A stretch of 64,000 bases of DNA. Origin: Thioalkalivibrio sp. XN279. Its GTDB lineage: Bacteria; Pseudomonadota; Gammaproteobacteria; Steroidobacterales; XN24. Shown piece by piece: positions 10,276-19,680 of this stretch; position 1 is the first letter of the stretch; each line of letters opens with the position of its first letter. The stretch covers positions 124,001 through 188,000 of the forward strand of contig NZ_JAANBD010000015.1 in NCBI RefSeq assembly GCF_011089885.1, read 5' to 3'. Both the position numbers and the translations under genes were made by a program. The notes under the pieces were generated by a model. That model saw only the letters and a program-made list of their open reading frames with translations. It did not search any database and was not told where the DNA came from.

Positions 10276-13005
10276 CTACCCTCGCCCGAGCCACCTCGCC
10301 AGCACCGCATACAGTGCCGGCGGGTCCACCGGCTTGCTGATGAAGTCATTCATGCCGGCGCCCAGGCAGGCGCGACGGTCTTCATCGAAGGCGTTGGCGG
10401 TCATGGCAATGATGGGCCGCTGGTCCCAGCCGGGCAGGTCGCGGATGGCGCGCGTGGCGACGAGGCCGTCCATCACCGGCATCTGCACGTCCATCAGCAC
10501 CAGGTCGTACGATTTCGCGCGGGCCTTCTCGACGGCCTCTTGTCCATCCTCGGCGAGCTCCACGTCGAGCGCTGCCTGGCGCAGGATCTCGCTGGCCACC
10601 TCCGAGTTGATGGGGTTGTCCTCCACCAGTAGAACTCGGGCCCCCGCATGATCGCGGCGCAGCCGCTCGGCGAGCACCTGGGCGGGCGCAGCCGCGTCGG
10701 AGGCAGTGTACGCTTGCGTTCGTTGGCCCGGCTGCAGCGTGGCCGTGAACCAGAACCGGCTGCCCACGCCGGGCGTGCTGTCCACGCCGGTCTCGCCGCC
10801 GAACAGCTGGGCGAGACGGTGAGTGATCGCCAGCCCCAGGCCGGTGCCCCCGTAGCGGCGTGTCGTCGAGGTGTCGGCCTGCTCGAACGCCTCGAAGATG
10901 TTCGCCAGCTTCCCGGGCGCGATGCCGATGCCCGTGTCCTCCACCTCGAAGCGCACGCGGATGCCGTTGTCGTCCTCGCCGAGGTGCAGGGCCCTGAGGG
11001 TGATGCGACCTTCTTCCGTGAACTTCACCGCATTGGCGGCGAAATTCAGCAACGCCTGTCGTAGCCGTGTCGGGTCGCCGCTCACCCACTCGGGCATGCC
11101 GTCCGGGTCCACATCGATCACCAGTCCCTTTCTGCTCGCCTGCTCCGAGATCATGGAGCGGACGTTGTCGAGCAATGTCTCGAGATGGAAGTGGGTGTTT
11201 TCCAGCTGCAGGCGGCCGGCCTCGATCTTGGAGAGGTCGAGGATGTCGTTGAGCAGCAGGAGCAGGTGCCGTCCGGCATCGTCGATTTTTTCGAGCCGCT
11301 GCAGTTCGTTGTCGTTCGCCGATGCGCGCAGTAGGTGCGTCAGGCCGAGGATCGCGTTCAGCGGCGTGCGGATCTCGTGCGACATGTTGGCGAGAAAAGC
11401 GCTCTTCGCAGTGTTCGCGGATTCCGCGCGCAAGCGGGCTTCCTGCAACTCCGCCGTGCGTTCTTCCACCATGCGCTCGAGGTGGCGCCGGTGCAGCTCG
11501 AGTTCGGCTTCGATCAGCTTGCGGTCCGTGATGTCCATCAGCGTGCCGCAGATCATGGTCACGGCCCCGTCTGCGTCGCGCTCCAGCCAGGTATGGTCGT
11601 CGACCCAGATCCAGCCGCCCTGGCCATGCTGCAAGCGGTATTGCTGGTTGTAGTCGTCCGGACCGTCGCGCAGGTGTTTGGCGACTTCGCGCTCGATTCG
11701 CGGCAGGTCTTCGGGATGGATCAGGTCCGCGTAGATGATCTTGCCGGAGACCAGGTCGTCGGGGGTGTAGCCCAGCGTGTCGATGCTGTCGCTGGCGAAA
11801 TCCGCCGGCCAGCCGGGCTCGTTGCGCCAGCTGATGGCCACGACCGGCGAATGGTCGACGATGTCAGCGAGACGCTGCATGCGCATCGAAGCAGCCCGCA
11901 GGTCTTGCTCGGCGCGCTTCAACTCGCGCAGGTCGATGTCGATGCAATACAGCTCGATGGCGTCACCGTTCTGCTGCAGGAAATGGCTGGAGAATACCGG
12001 CACCTCGGCGCCGTCCCTGCAGCGCAGGACCAGTTCGCCCGCCGGGATCGCGGGCCCGCCGGCGACCCAGGCCTCGATTCCCGCCACCACCTCGGCGCGC
12101 GCCTCCTCCGGGATGATCAGGTCTTCCAGGCGTTGGCCCATGGCCTCTGCGCGCGAGTAGCCGTAAAGCTGTTCGCTGGCGTCGTTCCAGAAAATCACGC
12201 GGCGTTCACGGTCGTAGCCTTGCACGGCGATGCTGGGAGTGTGCGCAAACAGGCGCCGGAAGCGTGCCTCGCTGGCGCGCAGGGCCGCTTCCTGGGCCTC
12301 TCGCGCCTCCACCATACGGTTGAAGGCGCGTGCGAGCGTTGCCAGCTCGTCATTGCCACGCACCGGCACCGTGGCATCGGGCTCGCCGGCTGCCAGCCGT
12401 TGCACGCCTTTCTCCAGCGCCCGGATCGGGCCGCTGACGCGGCGGTGTATGACGATGAAGCCGAAAGTGGAGAGGACGGCAAAACCGAGCGCGGCCGCGG
12501 CGAAGCCGGCCATGATGGTGGCCATGTTGCGGAACAGCTGCCCGCGCTTGTCCGCCAGCAGGGCGTGGTGGGCTTCGTTCAGCCCATGCAGGTGGATACG
12601 CAATTGGCGGCCCGCGGCTGTCTCCAGCAGGCGCGTTTCAGGCAGGGGAGCGCGGGTCCCGGCATCGCGCAGCCGGCCCGCGACGAGCCGGCCCAGGTCG
12701 CGAATCTCTGCCAGGTGCGCGACGGCGCGCTCTGCGGGCGGGAGGCTGAAAGCCCGGAAGCGCTCGGCCAGCGACTCGGCCTCCAGCGCGACAGCCTCGT
12801 ACGCCTCGGGCCCACCGTCCAGCAGGGTCGCGTAATCGATGGTTGTGCCGAAGCGAGCGCCATCCGACAGGAGCAGCTGGACCTCACCGATGATGCGGCG
12901 CTGCTCCAGCGCGTCGCTCCAGCTGTGCGTGGTGAGAAGCACCAGCAGCGCCAGGCCCACTGCGGTGCCGGACAGGCAGGTGACGACCAGGTGTCGCAAT
13001 TTCAT
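10276..13005 (-). CDS. Hybrid sensor histidine kinase (HAMP-PAS-PAS-HisKA-HATPase-REC)
   Basis: 909 residues. TM1 is at about 7-25 and TM2 about 161-187, with a mostly helical periplasmic sensor of roughly 135 residues between them. HAMP follows (about 188-240), then two PAS domains (about 245-365 and 380-500) and a coiled linker. HisKA has [14 protein letters not shown] with His543, and the HATPase has N box NFAANAVKF and G boxes VEDTGIGI and GTGLGLAI. The C-terminal receiver has Asp839 and Lys891. The ATG overlaps the stop of the upstream solute-binding protein gene (ATGA), so the two are translationally coupled and the binding protein probably feeds the sensor. No output regulator is adjacent. 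Confidence 0.92.
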   Translation of the reverse strand: MKLRHLVVTCLSGTAVGLALLVLLTTHSWSDALEQRRIIGEVQLLLSDGARFGTTIDYATLLDGGPEAYEAVALEAESLAERFRAFSLPPAERAVAHLAEIRDLGRLVAGRLRDAGTRAPLPETRLLETAAGRQLRIHLHGLNEAHHALLADKRGQLFRNMATIMAGFAAAALGFAVLSTFGFIVIHRRVSGPIRALEKGVQRLAAGEPDATVPVRGNDELATLARAFNRMVEAREAQEAALRASEARFRRLFAHTPSIAVQGYDRERRVIFWNDASEQLYGYSRAEAMGQRLEDLIIPEEARAEVVAGIEAWVAGGPAIPAGELVLRCRDGAEVPVFSSHFLQQNGDAIELYCIDIDLRELKRAEQDLRAASMRMQRLADIVDHSPVVAISWRNEPGWPADFASDSIDTLGYTPDDLVSGKIIYADLIHPEDLPRIEREVAKHLRDGPDDYNQQYRLQHGQGGWIWVDDHTWLERDADGAVTMICGTLMDITDRKLIEAELELHRRHLERMVEERTAELQEARLRAESANTAKSAFLANMSHEIRTPLNAILGLTHLLRASANDNELQRLEKIDDAGRHLLLLLNDILDLSKIEAGRLQLENTHFHLETLLDNVRSMISEQASRKGLVIDVDPDGMPEWVSGDPTRLRQALLNFAANAVKFTEEGRITLRALHLGEDDNGIRVRFEVEDTGIGIAPGKLANIFEAFEQADTSTTRRYGGTGLGLAITHRLAQLFGGETGVDSTPGVGSRFWFTATLQPGQRTQAYTASDAAAPAQVLAERLRRDHAGARVLLVEDNPINSEVASEILRQAALDVELAEDGQEAVEKARAKSYDLVLMDVQMPVMDGLVATRAIRDLPGWDQRPIIAMTANAFDEDRRACLGAGMNDFISKPVDPPALYAVLARWLGRG

Positions 13006-14117
13006 CGGTGTACAGGACCTCCACCAGCGCCGGGGTGCCGCAGCAAGTGGTCCGGCAACACCACGGCCTCGGGTGCGACGGCCTGCAGCGGCGCCGCCCA
13101 AAGGTAGCTGGCCGGTGCGGCCACGGGCCGTCCGCGTGCGCCATCGATGCGTCGCCACCAGTGCATCTGCTCTTCCAGGTTGGACAGCACGGCCCAGTTC
13201 AGCGTCAGGTTCCAGAACAGCCCGGCGCCGGCCAAATCGAGCTCAGTGGGCCCGGCAGGTGATTCAGTCGCCACGAGCTGCGCTGCCTGCGCTGGGTCAG
13301 CGTCGACCAGTTCGACAGCCTTTCGGTAGCCTTCCAGGACGCGCTCGGCGACTTGCGGCCGCGAGCGCATCTCCGCGAGACGGCTGACCAGCAGCCAGTT
13401 GGGCGAGGCCACCTCGCGGTTGGAGAACACCACGGCCTGCTCGCCGAGCGATTCTCGCAGCTGGCGGGCGTAAGGATCCCAAGACAGCACGGCGTCCACT
13501 TGGCCTGCCGCGAGTGCGGCGGCCTGTTCCTGCACCGGCAGGTTGACCAGGACGACGGATCCTTCTTCGAGACCGTACAGGCCCTCGAGCAGGCTCCAGC
13601 TGAAATGCGCCGAGCTCTGCTTGAGCAGGCCGAGCCGCTTGCCCGCCAGGTCCGTCGGCTGCTCTATGCCGCGGTCGCGCCGCGCAATGATGTAGTGGGA
13701 TGCGCCAGAGATGCCGAGGGAGGCCAGCACGACGATAGCGGGATGCCGGTCGGGACGATCCAGGTGATCCAGCAGCGCCCGTGCGACGGGCGTCGGGGCA
13801 GATAAGGCGTAATCGACCTCGTCTCGCAGCAGTGCGGCCAGTGCGTCACGGCCCGAGGCATGATAGCTGGCCTCTATCCGAGGCCCGGCGTAGCCCGACG
13901 CATTGAAATATCCCCTGGCCGCAGCCACCTTGGTCGGCGCGTCCATGACCCAGTCCGAGCCCGCGATGCGCACCACGGATGACGCTGGGTCGGCGGGTGC
14001 AGCGGTGACTGCGATCGCAGCGGGCGAGTTGGCCAGGGCAGAGACGAGCGCGACTGCTGCAATCACGGCGGCGGCCATTGCCTGTCTGCACACTGGGTAC
14101 GTCCTTGCATCCGGCAT
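13002..14117 (-). CDS. NMT1/THI5-like solute-binding protein
   Basis: About 371 residues with an N-terminal signal segment ([21 protein letters not shown]). The body is a type II periplasmic binding protein of the SsuA/TauA/NMT1 group: [38 protein letters not shown] and [17 protein letters not shown] are characteristic. No ABC permease or ATPase is nearby; instead it overlaps the histidine kinase start by ATGA. I infer it is a ligand receptor for the kinase rather than a transport component. The start at 14117 is supported by GGAG about 10 bp upstream; ATG 14081 is an alternative. The ligand is unknown. Confidence 0.82.
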   Translation of the reverse strand: MPDARTYPVCRQAMAAAVIAAVALVSALANSPAAIAVTAAPADPASSVVRIAGSDWVMDAPTKVAAARGYFNASGYAGPRIEASYHASGRDALAALLRDEVDYALSAPTPVARALLDHLDRPDRHPAIVVLASLGISGASHYIIARRDRGIEQPTDLAGKRLGLLKQSSAHFSWSLLEGLYGLEEGSVVLVNLPVQEQAAALAAGQVDAVLSWDPYARQLRESLGEQAVVFSNREVASPNWLLVSRLAEMRSRPQVAERVLEGYRKAVELVDADPAQAAQLVATESPAGPTELDLAGAGLFWNLTLNWAVLSNLEEQMHWWRRIDGARGRPVAAPASYLWAAPLQAVAPEAVVLPDHLLRHPGAGGGPVHR

Positions 14118-14195
14118 GGCGCGGGCGCTCCAGGGCGTGCGAATCCAACCGCCGAGCATACCTGCGGCATGCGCACATTAATATACGCGCCACAC

Positions 14196-14233
14196 GCAGG
14201 GAACCGGCGCGAAATAATTCAATATTTCCCTGC
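14196..14233. promoter_or_regulatory. Inverted repeat in a divergent promoter region
   Basis: GCAGGGAA (14196-14203) and TTCCCTGC (14226-14233) are perfectly complementary, separated by a 22-bp AT-rich spacer. It lies between the divergent binding-protein/kinase operon and the HDOD gene, next to an AT-rich TATATTAAT stretch. It may be an operator. Confidence 0.4.
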
Positions 14234-14365
14234 TGCCGGCCGATACCCATGATGTCGTCCTCGAGGTGCGACGCCGGTCCGACGTGGGCGAAGGGTTCGC
14301 GGCAAGCGTGCTGCGCGCCGAAGGCACCGGCATGACGCCGCTTGCGCGCGGTGGGGGAGAGTCAA

Positions 14366-15211
14366 TTGATCGACAAAAACCAGGCCTTCGAGCTGCTGGA
14401 AAAGCTTGCCCGGGAACTGACCGCCAAGGAGGTCGACCTGCCCGCGCTGCCGTCGGTGGTCTTGCGCCTGCGCGAAGAGCTGGGGAACGATGCCTTCGAC
14501 GTGGATGCAATCGCCCGCGTCATCGCCGCCGAGCCGTCCCTGGCCGGCGCGGTCCTGTCGATGGGCAACTCTTACCTCCATCGACGGATCGGCAAGGAAA
14601 CGCTGGATCTCAAGGTTGCGATCCCTCGCATAGGGCAGGTCAAGCTCCAAGCGCTTTCACTGCGGTTTGCGGTCCAGCAGATGAAGGAGGTGACGAGTCA
14701 CCCGCTGGTCGGCGGATTTCTCGCGGCCGAATGGTCGATGGGTCGCGATGTTGCCGCAGCGGCCTTCCTGCTGGCCAGGCAGACGCGAGCCGCGCACCCC
14801 GATGAGGCCGTGGTCGTGGGTCTCCTGCACAACATCGGACGGATCTATCTCTACAGCCGGGCGGCGGATCATCCTGAGCTTTTTGCTGATCCGACTGGAC
14901 TGCGCGAGCTGGTGGACGGCTGGCAGGCGAATGTCGGCTATGCCATCGCGGAGGCCTGGCAGCTGCCTAACGATGCGATCACGGCCTTTGCCGTGCAGGC
15001 CGGGGTCGAGCGCCCCGCTAACCATGCGTTGGCGCATATCCTGATGCTGGCCATCAACCTGGCTGATAAGACAGAAGACGATGCGCCGGAGCGCTTGATG
15101 AGTATGGCCAGGCATCCGTCGGCCATACAGCTGCAACTCAGCGTCGCAGACCTCGCGACCCTGCAGGGTGAGGTGGAAGAGACCCGCATCAGCCTCGGGC
15201 TGGTGGACTAG
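14366..15211 (+). CDS. HDOD-domain signalling protein
   Basis: About 281 residues. The HDOD fold is recognisable from VDLPALPSVVLRLREEL, IARVIAAEPSLAGAVLSMGNS, AIPRIGQVKLQALSL, and the degenerate HD segment VVVGLLHNIGRIYL, where the HD dyad is replaced by HN. Such proteins take part in c-di-GMP, stress and motility signalling and are usually not catalytic. No ATG is available; TTG at 14366 with GGGGGAGAG just upstream is the best start, with GTG 14351 or TTG 14342 as alternatives. It is divergent from the sensor kinase operon, so a functional link is plausible. Confidence 0.82.
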   Translation: MIDKNQAFELLEKLARELTAKEVDLPALPSVVLRLREELGNDAFDVDAIARVIAAEPSLAGAVLSMGNSYLHRRIGKETLDLKVAIPRIGQVKLQALSLRFAVQQMKEVTSHPLVGGFLAAEWSMGRDVAAAAFLLARQTRAAHPDEAVVVGLLHNIGRIYLYSRAADHPELFADPTGLRELVDGWQANVGYAIAEAWQLPNDAITAFAVQAGVERPANHALAHILMLAINLADKTEDDAPERLMSMARHPSAIQLQLSVADLATLQGEVEETRISLGLVD

Positions 15212-15328
15212 GCCCAGGCCGGCCCCTGGTGCAGGCGGCCATGGGCCGCATGTGAGCGGTCCGCCGCTGCCTCGGCGAGCACCTGCCATGGCTGGCCTGC
15301 CGGGGCCGAAAAGTGTTAACTGTTGGGC

Positions 15329-16327
15329 ATGAGCAGGCTCCCCCACCGCATGTCGAGGCTCCTGGCTGTCGGCCTGCTCGCCATCGGGCTGGCGTTGCTG
15401 CTGTCGCAGCTTTTGCGGCTGCGTTATCCGCCCGATCCCTACGCCCATGCGCCCTGCGCCATCCCGGTGCACTACGCGCTCGGCGAGGTCGACCCGCGCT
15501 TCGGCTTCGACGCGTTCCTGGTCGATGCGGCGCTCGCGGAGGCGGCACAGCTCTGGCAGGCGGAGAGCTCCGCGCCTCTGTTCATCGAGTCGTCGCAACC
15601 GCGGGCCATGCAGGTCAACCTGTGGTTCGACGAGCGCCAGCAGGGCGCCGTGCAGCGCCAGTCCTTGCGCGGCCAGCTCGACCTGGCGCAACGCGACCTG
15701 GATGACGCACAGGCCGACCTGGAAGCGTGGAATGGTCGCATCGAGCTGGCACGCGAGTCGCGGGAGCGCCGCGCGGCAGAATTGACGGCGCGGCTGGCGC
15801 AGCACGAGGCCGCGGTAGCCGCATGGAACGCTGACCCGGGGGCGCGCTCGGAAGCCCGTCAGCGCGCGCTGGAAGGCGAGGGCGCCATGCTGCGCGCCGA
15901 GCTGGCCGAGCTGGAGCGCATGACCGCCGCCCTCAACGACGATGTCGCGGCCTACAACCGGCGTGTCGAGGACGCGCGGCAGCGTGCCGCCGAGATGCGG
16001 GCGCAGGTGCAGGAATACAATGCGTCCTCGGCGCCGGACCCGGTCGAGTCGGGTCGCTACAGTTACGATCCGGCGCAGGGCCGGCGCATCGACGTGTTCC
16101 GGGCCGCGAGCTTCGACGCGCTGGTGTGGGTGCTGGCGCACGAGTTCGGGCATGCACTGGGCCTGGGTCATGTCGAGCAGCCCGGCGCCGTCATGCACGC
16201 CCTGCTGCACGAGGGCGGCGAGCTCCAGCCCGGGCGCAGGGGACCGGTGGCGCTGGCCGCCGCCGATCGGGCGGCGCTGGCAGACGTATGCGGCGATCGC
16301 CTAGTGGCCGGAGCGAGTCCCGAGTAG
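15329..16327 (+). CDS. Membrane-anchored matrixin-like metalloprotease with coiled-coil insert
   Basis: About 332 residues. One N-terminal hydrophobic helix (residues 11-28) is an anchor or uncleaved signal. A first segment (40-106) resembles the start of a metzincin fold. Residues about 107-230 form a long charged coiled coil, and the zinc site follows: HEFGHALGLGH (271-281) with the Met-turn GAVM (Met289). The motif order matches the matrixin/metzincin catalytic domain (HExxHxxGxxH). The long coiled coil inside the catalytic domain is unusual. The last 27 bp overlap the end of the convergent ion-channel gene. Confidence 0.82.
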   Translation: MSRLPHRMSRLLAVGLLAIGLALLLSQLLRLRYPPDPYAHAPCAIPVHYALGEVDPRFGFDAFLVDAALAEAAQLWQAESSAPLFIESSQPRAMQVNLWFDERQQGAVQRQSLRGQLDLAQRDLDDAQADLEAWNGRIELARESRERRAAELTARLAQHEAAVAAWNADPGARSEARQRALEGEGAMLRAELAELERMTAALNDDVAAYNRRVEDARQRAAEMRAQVQEYNASSAPDPVESGRYSYDPAQGRRIDVFRAASFDALVWVLAHEFGHALGLGHVEQPGAVMHALLHEGGELQPGRRGPVALAAADRAALADVCGDRLVAGASPE

Positions 16328-17116
16328 CGCGCGCAGCTCCGCCATCTCCGCCCGCAGTGAGCGCATCTCTGCGTGCAGCTCGCCTTCGATGTGCTCCTGG
16401 GTCTCGTGCAGGGCCTGCACCGTCTCCTGGTGCTCTGCTTCCTGGAAGGTCTGCATGGCGTTGACGATGATGGCGATGAACAGGTTCAGCATGGTGAAAG
16501 TCGCCACCAGGATGAAGGTGATGAAGAACAGCCAGGCGTAGGGATGCGCTTCCATCACCGGGCGCGAGATGCCCATCGACCAGCTCTCCAGGGTCATCAC
16601 CTGGAACAGGGTATAGAGCGAGCGGCCCAGGGTGCCGAACCACTGCGGGTGGGTCTCGGCGAACAGGTTGGTGCCGATGACACCGAAGACATAGAAGATG
16701 ATCGCCAGCACCAGCGCAATCGAGCCGAGCCCCGGGATCGCGGCGAGCAGCGCGCCGACGACGCGGCGCATCGACGGCACCATGGTGAGCAGGCGCAGCA
16801 CCCGCAGCACGCGCAAGGCGCGCAGCACGGAGAAGGGCCCGGACGCCGGCACCAGGGCGATGGCCACCACGGCGAAGTCGAACAGGCTCCAGGGATCGCG
16901 CCAGAACGCGGCCCGGTGCGCGTAGATACGCAAGGCGATCTCCACCACGAACACCGCCAGGATGGCGCGGTCCACCGCCTTCAACAGCCCGCCGGCCGCG
17001 TCCATGGCGGCGGGCCAGGTCTCGAGGCCGAGGATCGCGGCGTTGAGCAGGATCAGGCCGATGATGGTCGACTGGAACCTCGGCTGCTGGATCCAGTTCG
17101 CGACGCGCTCGCGCAT
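16301..17116 (-). CDS. Bacterial voltage-gated sodium channel (NaChBac/NavAb type)
   Basis: 271 residues with the full six-helix plan. The voltage-sensing S4 is LRALRVLRVLRLL with arginines at 99, 102, 105 and 108. The pore filter TLESWSM (175-181) matches the filter known from NavAb, and the S6 helix is at about 193-221. A C-terminal coiled coil (about 224-266, EHQETVQALHETQEHIEGEL...) should tetramerise. The channel would be sodium-selective and homotetrameric in the inner membrane; in other bacteria such channels aid motility, pH homeostasis or alkaliphily. It is transcribed in the same direction as, and upstream of nothing but, the convergent protease gene. Confidence 0.92.
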   Translation of the reverse strand: MRERVANWIQQPRFQSTIIGLILLNAAILGLETWPAAMDAAGGLLKAVDRAILAVFVVEIALRIYAHRAAFWRDPWSLFDFAVVAIALVPASGPFSVLRALRVLRVLRLLTMVPSMRRVVGALLAAIPGLGSIALVLAIIFYVFGVIGTNLFAETHPQWFGTLGRSLYTLFQVMTLESWSMGISRPVMEAHPYAWLFFITFILVATFTMLNLFIAIIVNAMQTFQEAEHQETVQALHETQEHIEGELHAEMRSLRAEMAELRALLGTRSGH

Positions 17117-17127
17117 GGGCTATGGGC

Positions 17128-17805
17128 TCAGGTGGTGGTGCTGGACTCTACAGCGGAGTGAAGTTCCCGCACCAGTCCGGGCTCGAGTTGCAGCGCCCGG
17201 GACAGCGTGTCGAGGTAGATCTTCTCCGCGGGCGAGGCGGGATGCGCCACCAGCACCGAGGCGGCGTACACCTCGGCAGCGTGCTCGGGCGAGTCCACGG
17301 CGGCCACCAGGCCCTCGATGTCCAGCGGCTTCGAGTACTCGGCGAACAGGAAGGCCTTGTCTTCCTCGTCAAGCTGCGAGCTGTTGACCTGCTGCAGGAT
17401 CATCTGGCTTTCGCGGGTGTCGATCTGGCCATCGGCCTTGGCCGCCGAGATCATGGCGCGCACGATCAGCTGGCTGAGCTCTTCCGCGCCGCGGGTATCG
17501 CCCGGGGATGGCAGGAAGCCGGTGCCCTGCGGCACGGCCGGCACCGGCTCGGGTCCGGCGGCCCGGGCCGCTGTGCCGGCCGCGGTGACCGTGCCCGCAG
17601 CCGTGGACTGCTTGTGGTTCTGCCAGGCCTTGTAGGCCAGCCCGCCGACCAGGGCCAGGCCCCCGATCTTCACTGCCGACTTCGTCAGCTTGCGGCCTTT
17701 CTTGCCCATGAAGGCGCTGGCGAGCGCACCGCCGGCGAGCCCGCCGGCGAAGCCGCCCGCGGCACCGCTGCCGATGAACTGGTCGAGCAGTTTCTTTGCA
17801 TCCAT
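17128..17805 (-). CDS. DUF533 (YebE-like) TerB-fold protein
   Basis: 225 residues. The glycine/alanine-rich N-terminus (LLDQFIGSGAAGGFAGGLAGGALASAFMGKKGRKLTK...) and the short hydrophobic segment AVKIGGLALVGGLAYKAWQ are typical of DUF533. A linker precedes the TerB-like helical C-terminus (LIVRAMISAAKADGQIDTRESQMILQQ). The role of the family is unknown; it is an inner-membrane or periplasmic protein associated with envelope stress in enterics. It ends 11 bp before the ion-channel start and probably shares its transcript. Confidence 0.87.
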   Translation of the reverse strand: MDAKKLLDQFIGSGAAGGFAGGLAGGALASAFMGKKGRKLTKSAVKIGGLALVGGLAYKAWQNHKQSTAAGTVTAAGTAARAAGPEPVPAVPQGTGFLPSPGDTRGAEELSQLIVRAMISAAKADGQIDTRESQMILQQVNSSQLDEEDKAFLFAEYSKPLDIEGLVAAVDSPEHAAEVYAASVLVAHPASPAEKIYLDTLSRALQLEPGLVRELHSAVESSTTT

Positions 17806-17893
17806 CGTCGCTCTCTCCCTGGCTGGCGAACCGCATTCGACCGCGAACGAGCGGCCGGGTTCCCGTTGCGTCCGGGTTTCCGCTGCGTCCGGT

Positions 17894-18679
17894 TCAGGGC
17901 GCGGCGCCGGGCAAGCACACGTGCCGCCCGCTCGGCGTGCGCTCCACCAGCACCGGCACGCCGTAGACCTCGCTCAACGTTGCCGCCGTGAGCGCCTCCT
18001 CCGGGCGGCCGCGCCGATAGATCCCGCCGTCGTGCATCAGCACCACCTCGGCGCCGAGCGCGAAGGCATGATCCGGGTTGTGCGTGGACAGGATCACGCC
18101 CTGGCCGTCCAGGCTGGCCGCGCGTGCCAGTTTCTCGATCTCGCCCAGCACCAGCGACTGGTTGCCGAAATCCAGGCTGGCGGTGGGCTCGTCCATCACG
18201 ACCAGCGGCGCACGCTGCGCCAGGGCGCGGGCGATGAGCACGAGTTGCCTCTGGCCGCCGGACAGCCGGCTGTAGTCGCGCTGCGCCAGGTCGGCGATGC
18301 CGAGACGCTCCATTTCCGAGTAGGCGGCCGCGCGGTCTGACGCGCCCGGCTGCGCGAAGCGCCCGAGCCGCGCGGTGCGTCCCATCATCACGATCTCGAT
18401 GGCCTCGTAAGGGAAGGGCGGCGCGTGGGCCTGGGGCACGTAGCTGATGCGCCGCGCCATCTCCGCCCGCGACAGGCGCGAGATCGGCTCGCCGCCGAGC
18501 GTGACCTCGCCGCCCAGCCTGGGGATCAGCCCGAGCAGGGTGCGGAACAGCGTGGTCTTGCCGCAGCCATTGGGGCCGAGCAGGCAGAAGATGCGGCCCG
18601 GCGCCACGGCCAGGTCGATGTCGCGGCCGACGACGGTGCGGCCGTAACCGATTTCCAGCCCGCGCGCCTCGAGCTTCAC
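17894..18679 (-). CDS. ABC importer ATPase (FecE/BtuD-like)
   Basis: 261 residues with Walker A GPNGCGKTT, Q-loop YVPQAHAPPF, signature LSGGQRQ, Walker B LVVMDEP and switch histidine STHNPDHAF. This is the ATP-binding subunit of an iron-siderophore, haem or cobalamin importer. The GTG start (18679) overlaps the permease stop as GTGA, so translation is coupled. It is the last gene of a six-gene operon beginning with the M14 peptidase. Confidence 0.93.
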   Translation of the reverse strand: MKLEARGLEIGYGRTVVGRDIDLAVAPGRIFCLLGPNGCGKTTLFRTLLGLIPRLGGEVTLGGEPISRLSRAEMARRISYVPQAHAPPFPYEAIEIVMMGRTARLGRFAQPGASDRAAAYSEMERLGIADLAQRDYSRLSGGQRQLVLIARALAQRAPLVVMDEPTASLDFGNQSLVLGEIEKLARAASLDGQGVILSTHNPDHAFALGAEVVLMHDGGIYRRGRPEEALTAATLSEVYGVPVLVERTPSGRHVCLPGAAP

Positions 18680-19680
18680 GACCAGCCCCTGCGCCCGGAA
18701 GCCAGCAGCCAGATGAAGAACGGCGCGCCGATGACCGCCGTGAGTATGCCCAGCGGGACTTCGACCTCGGCGATGGTGCGCGCCAGGGTGTCGACCACCA
18801 GCAGGTAGCCCGCACCCACGACGGCAGAGACCGGCAGCAGGCGGGCGAAGCTCGGGCCCACCAGCATGCGCGCGATGTGCGGGATCACCAGCCCGACCCA
18901 GCCCACCACGCCGGCGACGGCGGTGACGCTGGCCGTGATGAGCGTCGCGGCGGCAATGACGATGAAACGGATGCGACCGGCCTCGACGCCCAGCGCACGC
19001 GCCTCGTCGTCGCCCAGCGCGAGCACGTTGATGCGCCAGCGCAGCAGCAGCAGCGGCACCAGCCCGAGCAGCACCGCCGGCAGCGCCGGCCAGATGTCTT
19101 CCGGAGTGGTGGAGGCCAGCGAGCCGAGCAGCCAGAAAGTGATGGCCGGGAGCTGGTCGTAGGGATCGGCCAGTACCTTGAGCAGCGAAGTGGCGGCGCC
19201 GGCCAGCGCGCCGATCACCACGCCGGTCAACACCAGCGCCAGCACCCGGTCGGTGTTGCGCACCGCCGCGGCCACCACCGTCACCAGGAGCACCGCGCCA
19301 AGGCCGCCGGCAAAGGCGAACAGCTGGATCGCCACCACCGGCATGGAGAGGAAGATGCCGATCACCGCGCCCAGCCCGGCGCCGGCGGACACGCCGAGGA
19401 TGTCGGGAGAGACGAGGGGGTTGCGAAACAGGGTCTGGTAGCTGGCGCCCGCGGCCGCCAGCGCGGCGCCGACCAACAGCGCAGCCACCACGCGCGGCAG
19501 GCGGATGCCCTGCACCACCAGCTGCGCCTGCGCATCGCCGGCGCCGAACAGCGCAGCGAGCGCCTGACCGGGCGAGAGCGGAAATGGCCCGATGGTGAGC
19601 GCGCCCAGGGCGAGGAACAGCACCAGCACGCCGAGCACGAGACCGAGCGTGAGCTGCGGTCCCGTCGTGCGGGCGCTCAT
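18676..19680 (-). CDS. FecCD-family ABC importer permease
   Basis: 334 residues and about ten hydrophobic segments. Family hallmarks include RLPRVVAALLVGAALAAAGASYQTLFRNPLVSPDILGVSAGA near the N-terminus and VVGWVGLVIPHIARMLVG in the second half, the BtuC/FhuB/FecCD pattern. The ATG overlaps the binding-protein stop (ATGA), and its own stop overlaps the ATPase start. The substrate class is iron chelate, haem or corrinoid; the sequence does not say which. Confidence 0.94.
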   Translation of the reverse strand: MSARTTGPQLTLGLVLGVLVLFLALGALTIGPFPLSPGQALAALFGAGDAQAQLVVQGIRLPRVVAALLVGAALAAAGASYQTLFRNPLVSPDILGVSAGAGLGAVIGIFLSMPVVAIQLFAFAGGLGAVLLVTVVAAAVRNTDRVLALVLTGVVIGALAGAATSLLKVLADPYDQLPAITFWLLGSLASTTPEDIWPALPAVLLGLVPLLLLRWRINVLALGDDEARALGVEAGRIRFIVIAAATLITASVTAVAGVVGWVGLVIPHIARMLVGPSFARLLPVSAVVGAGYLLVVDTLARTIAEVEVPLGILTAVIGAPFFIWLLASGRRGWS

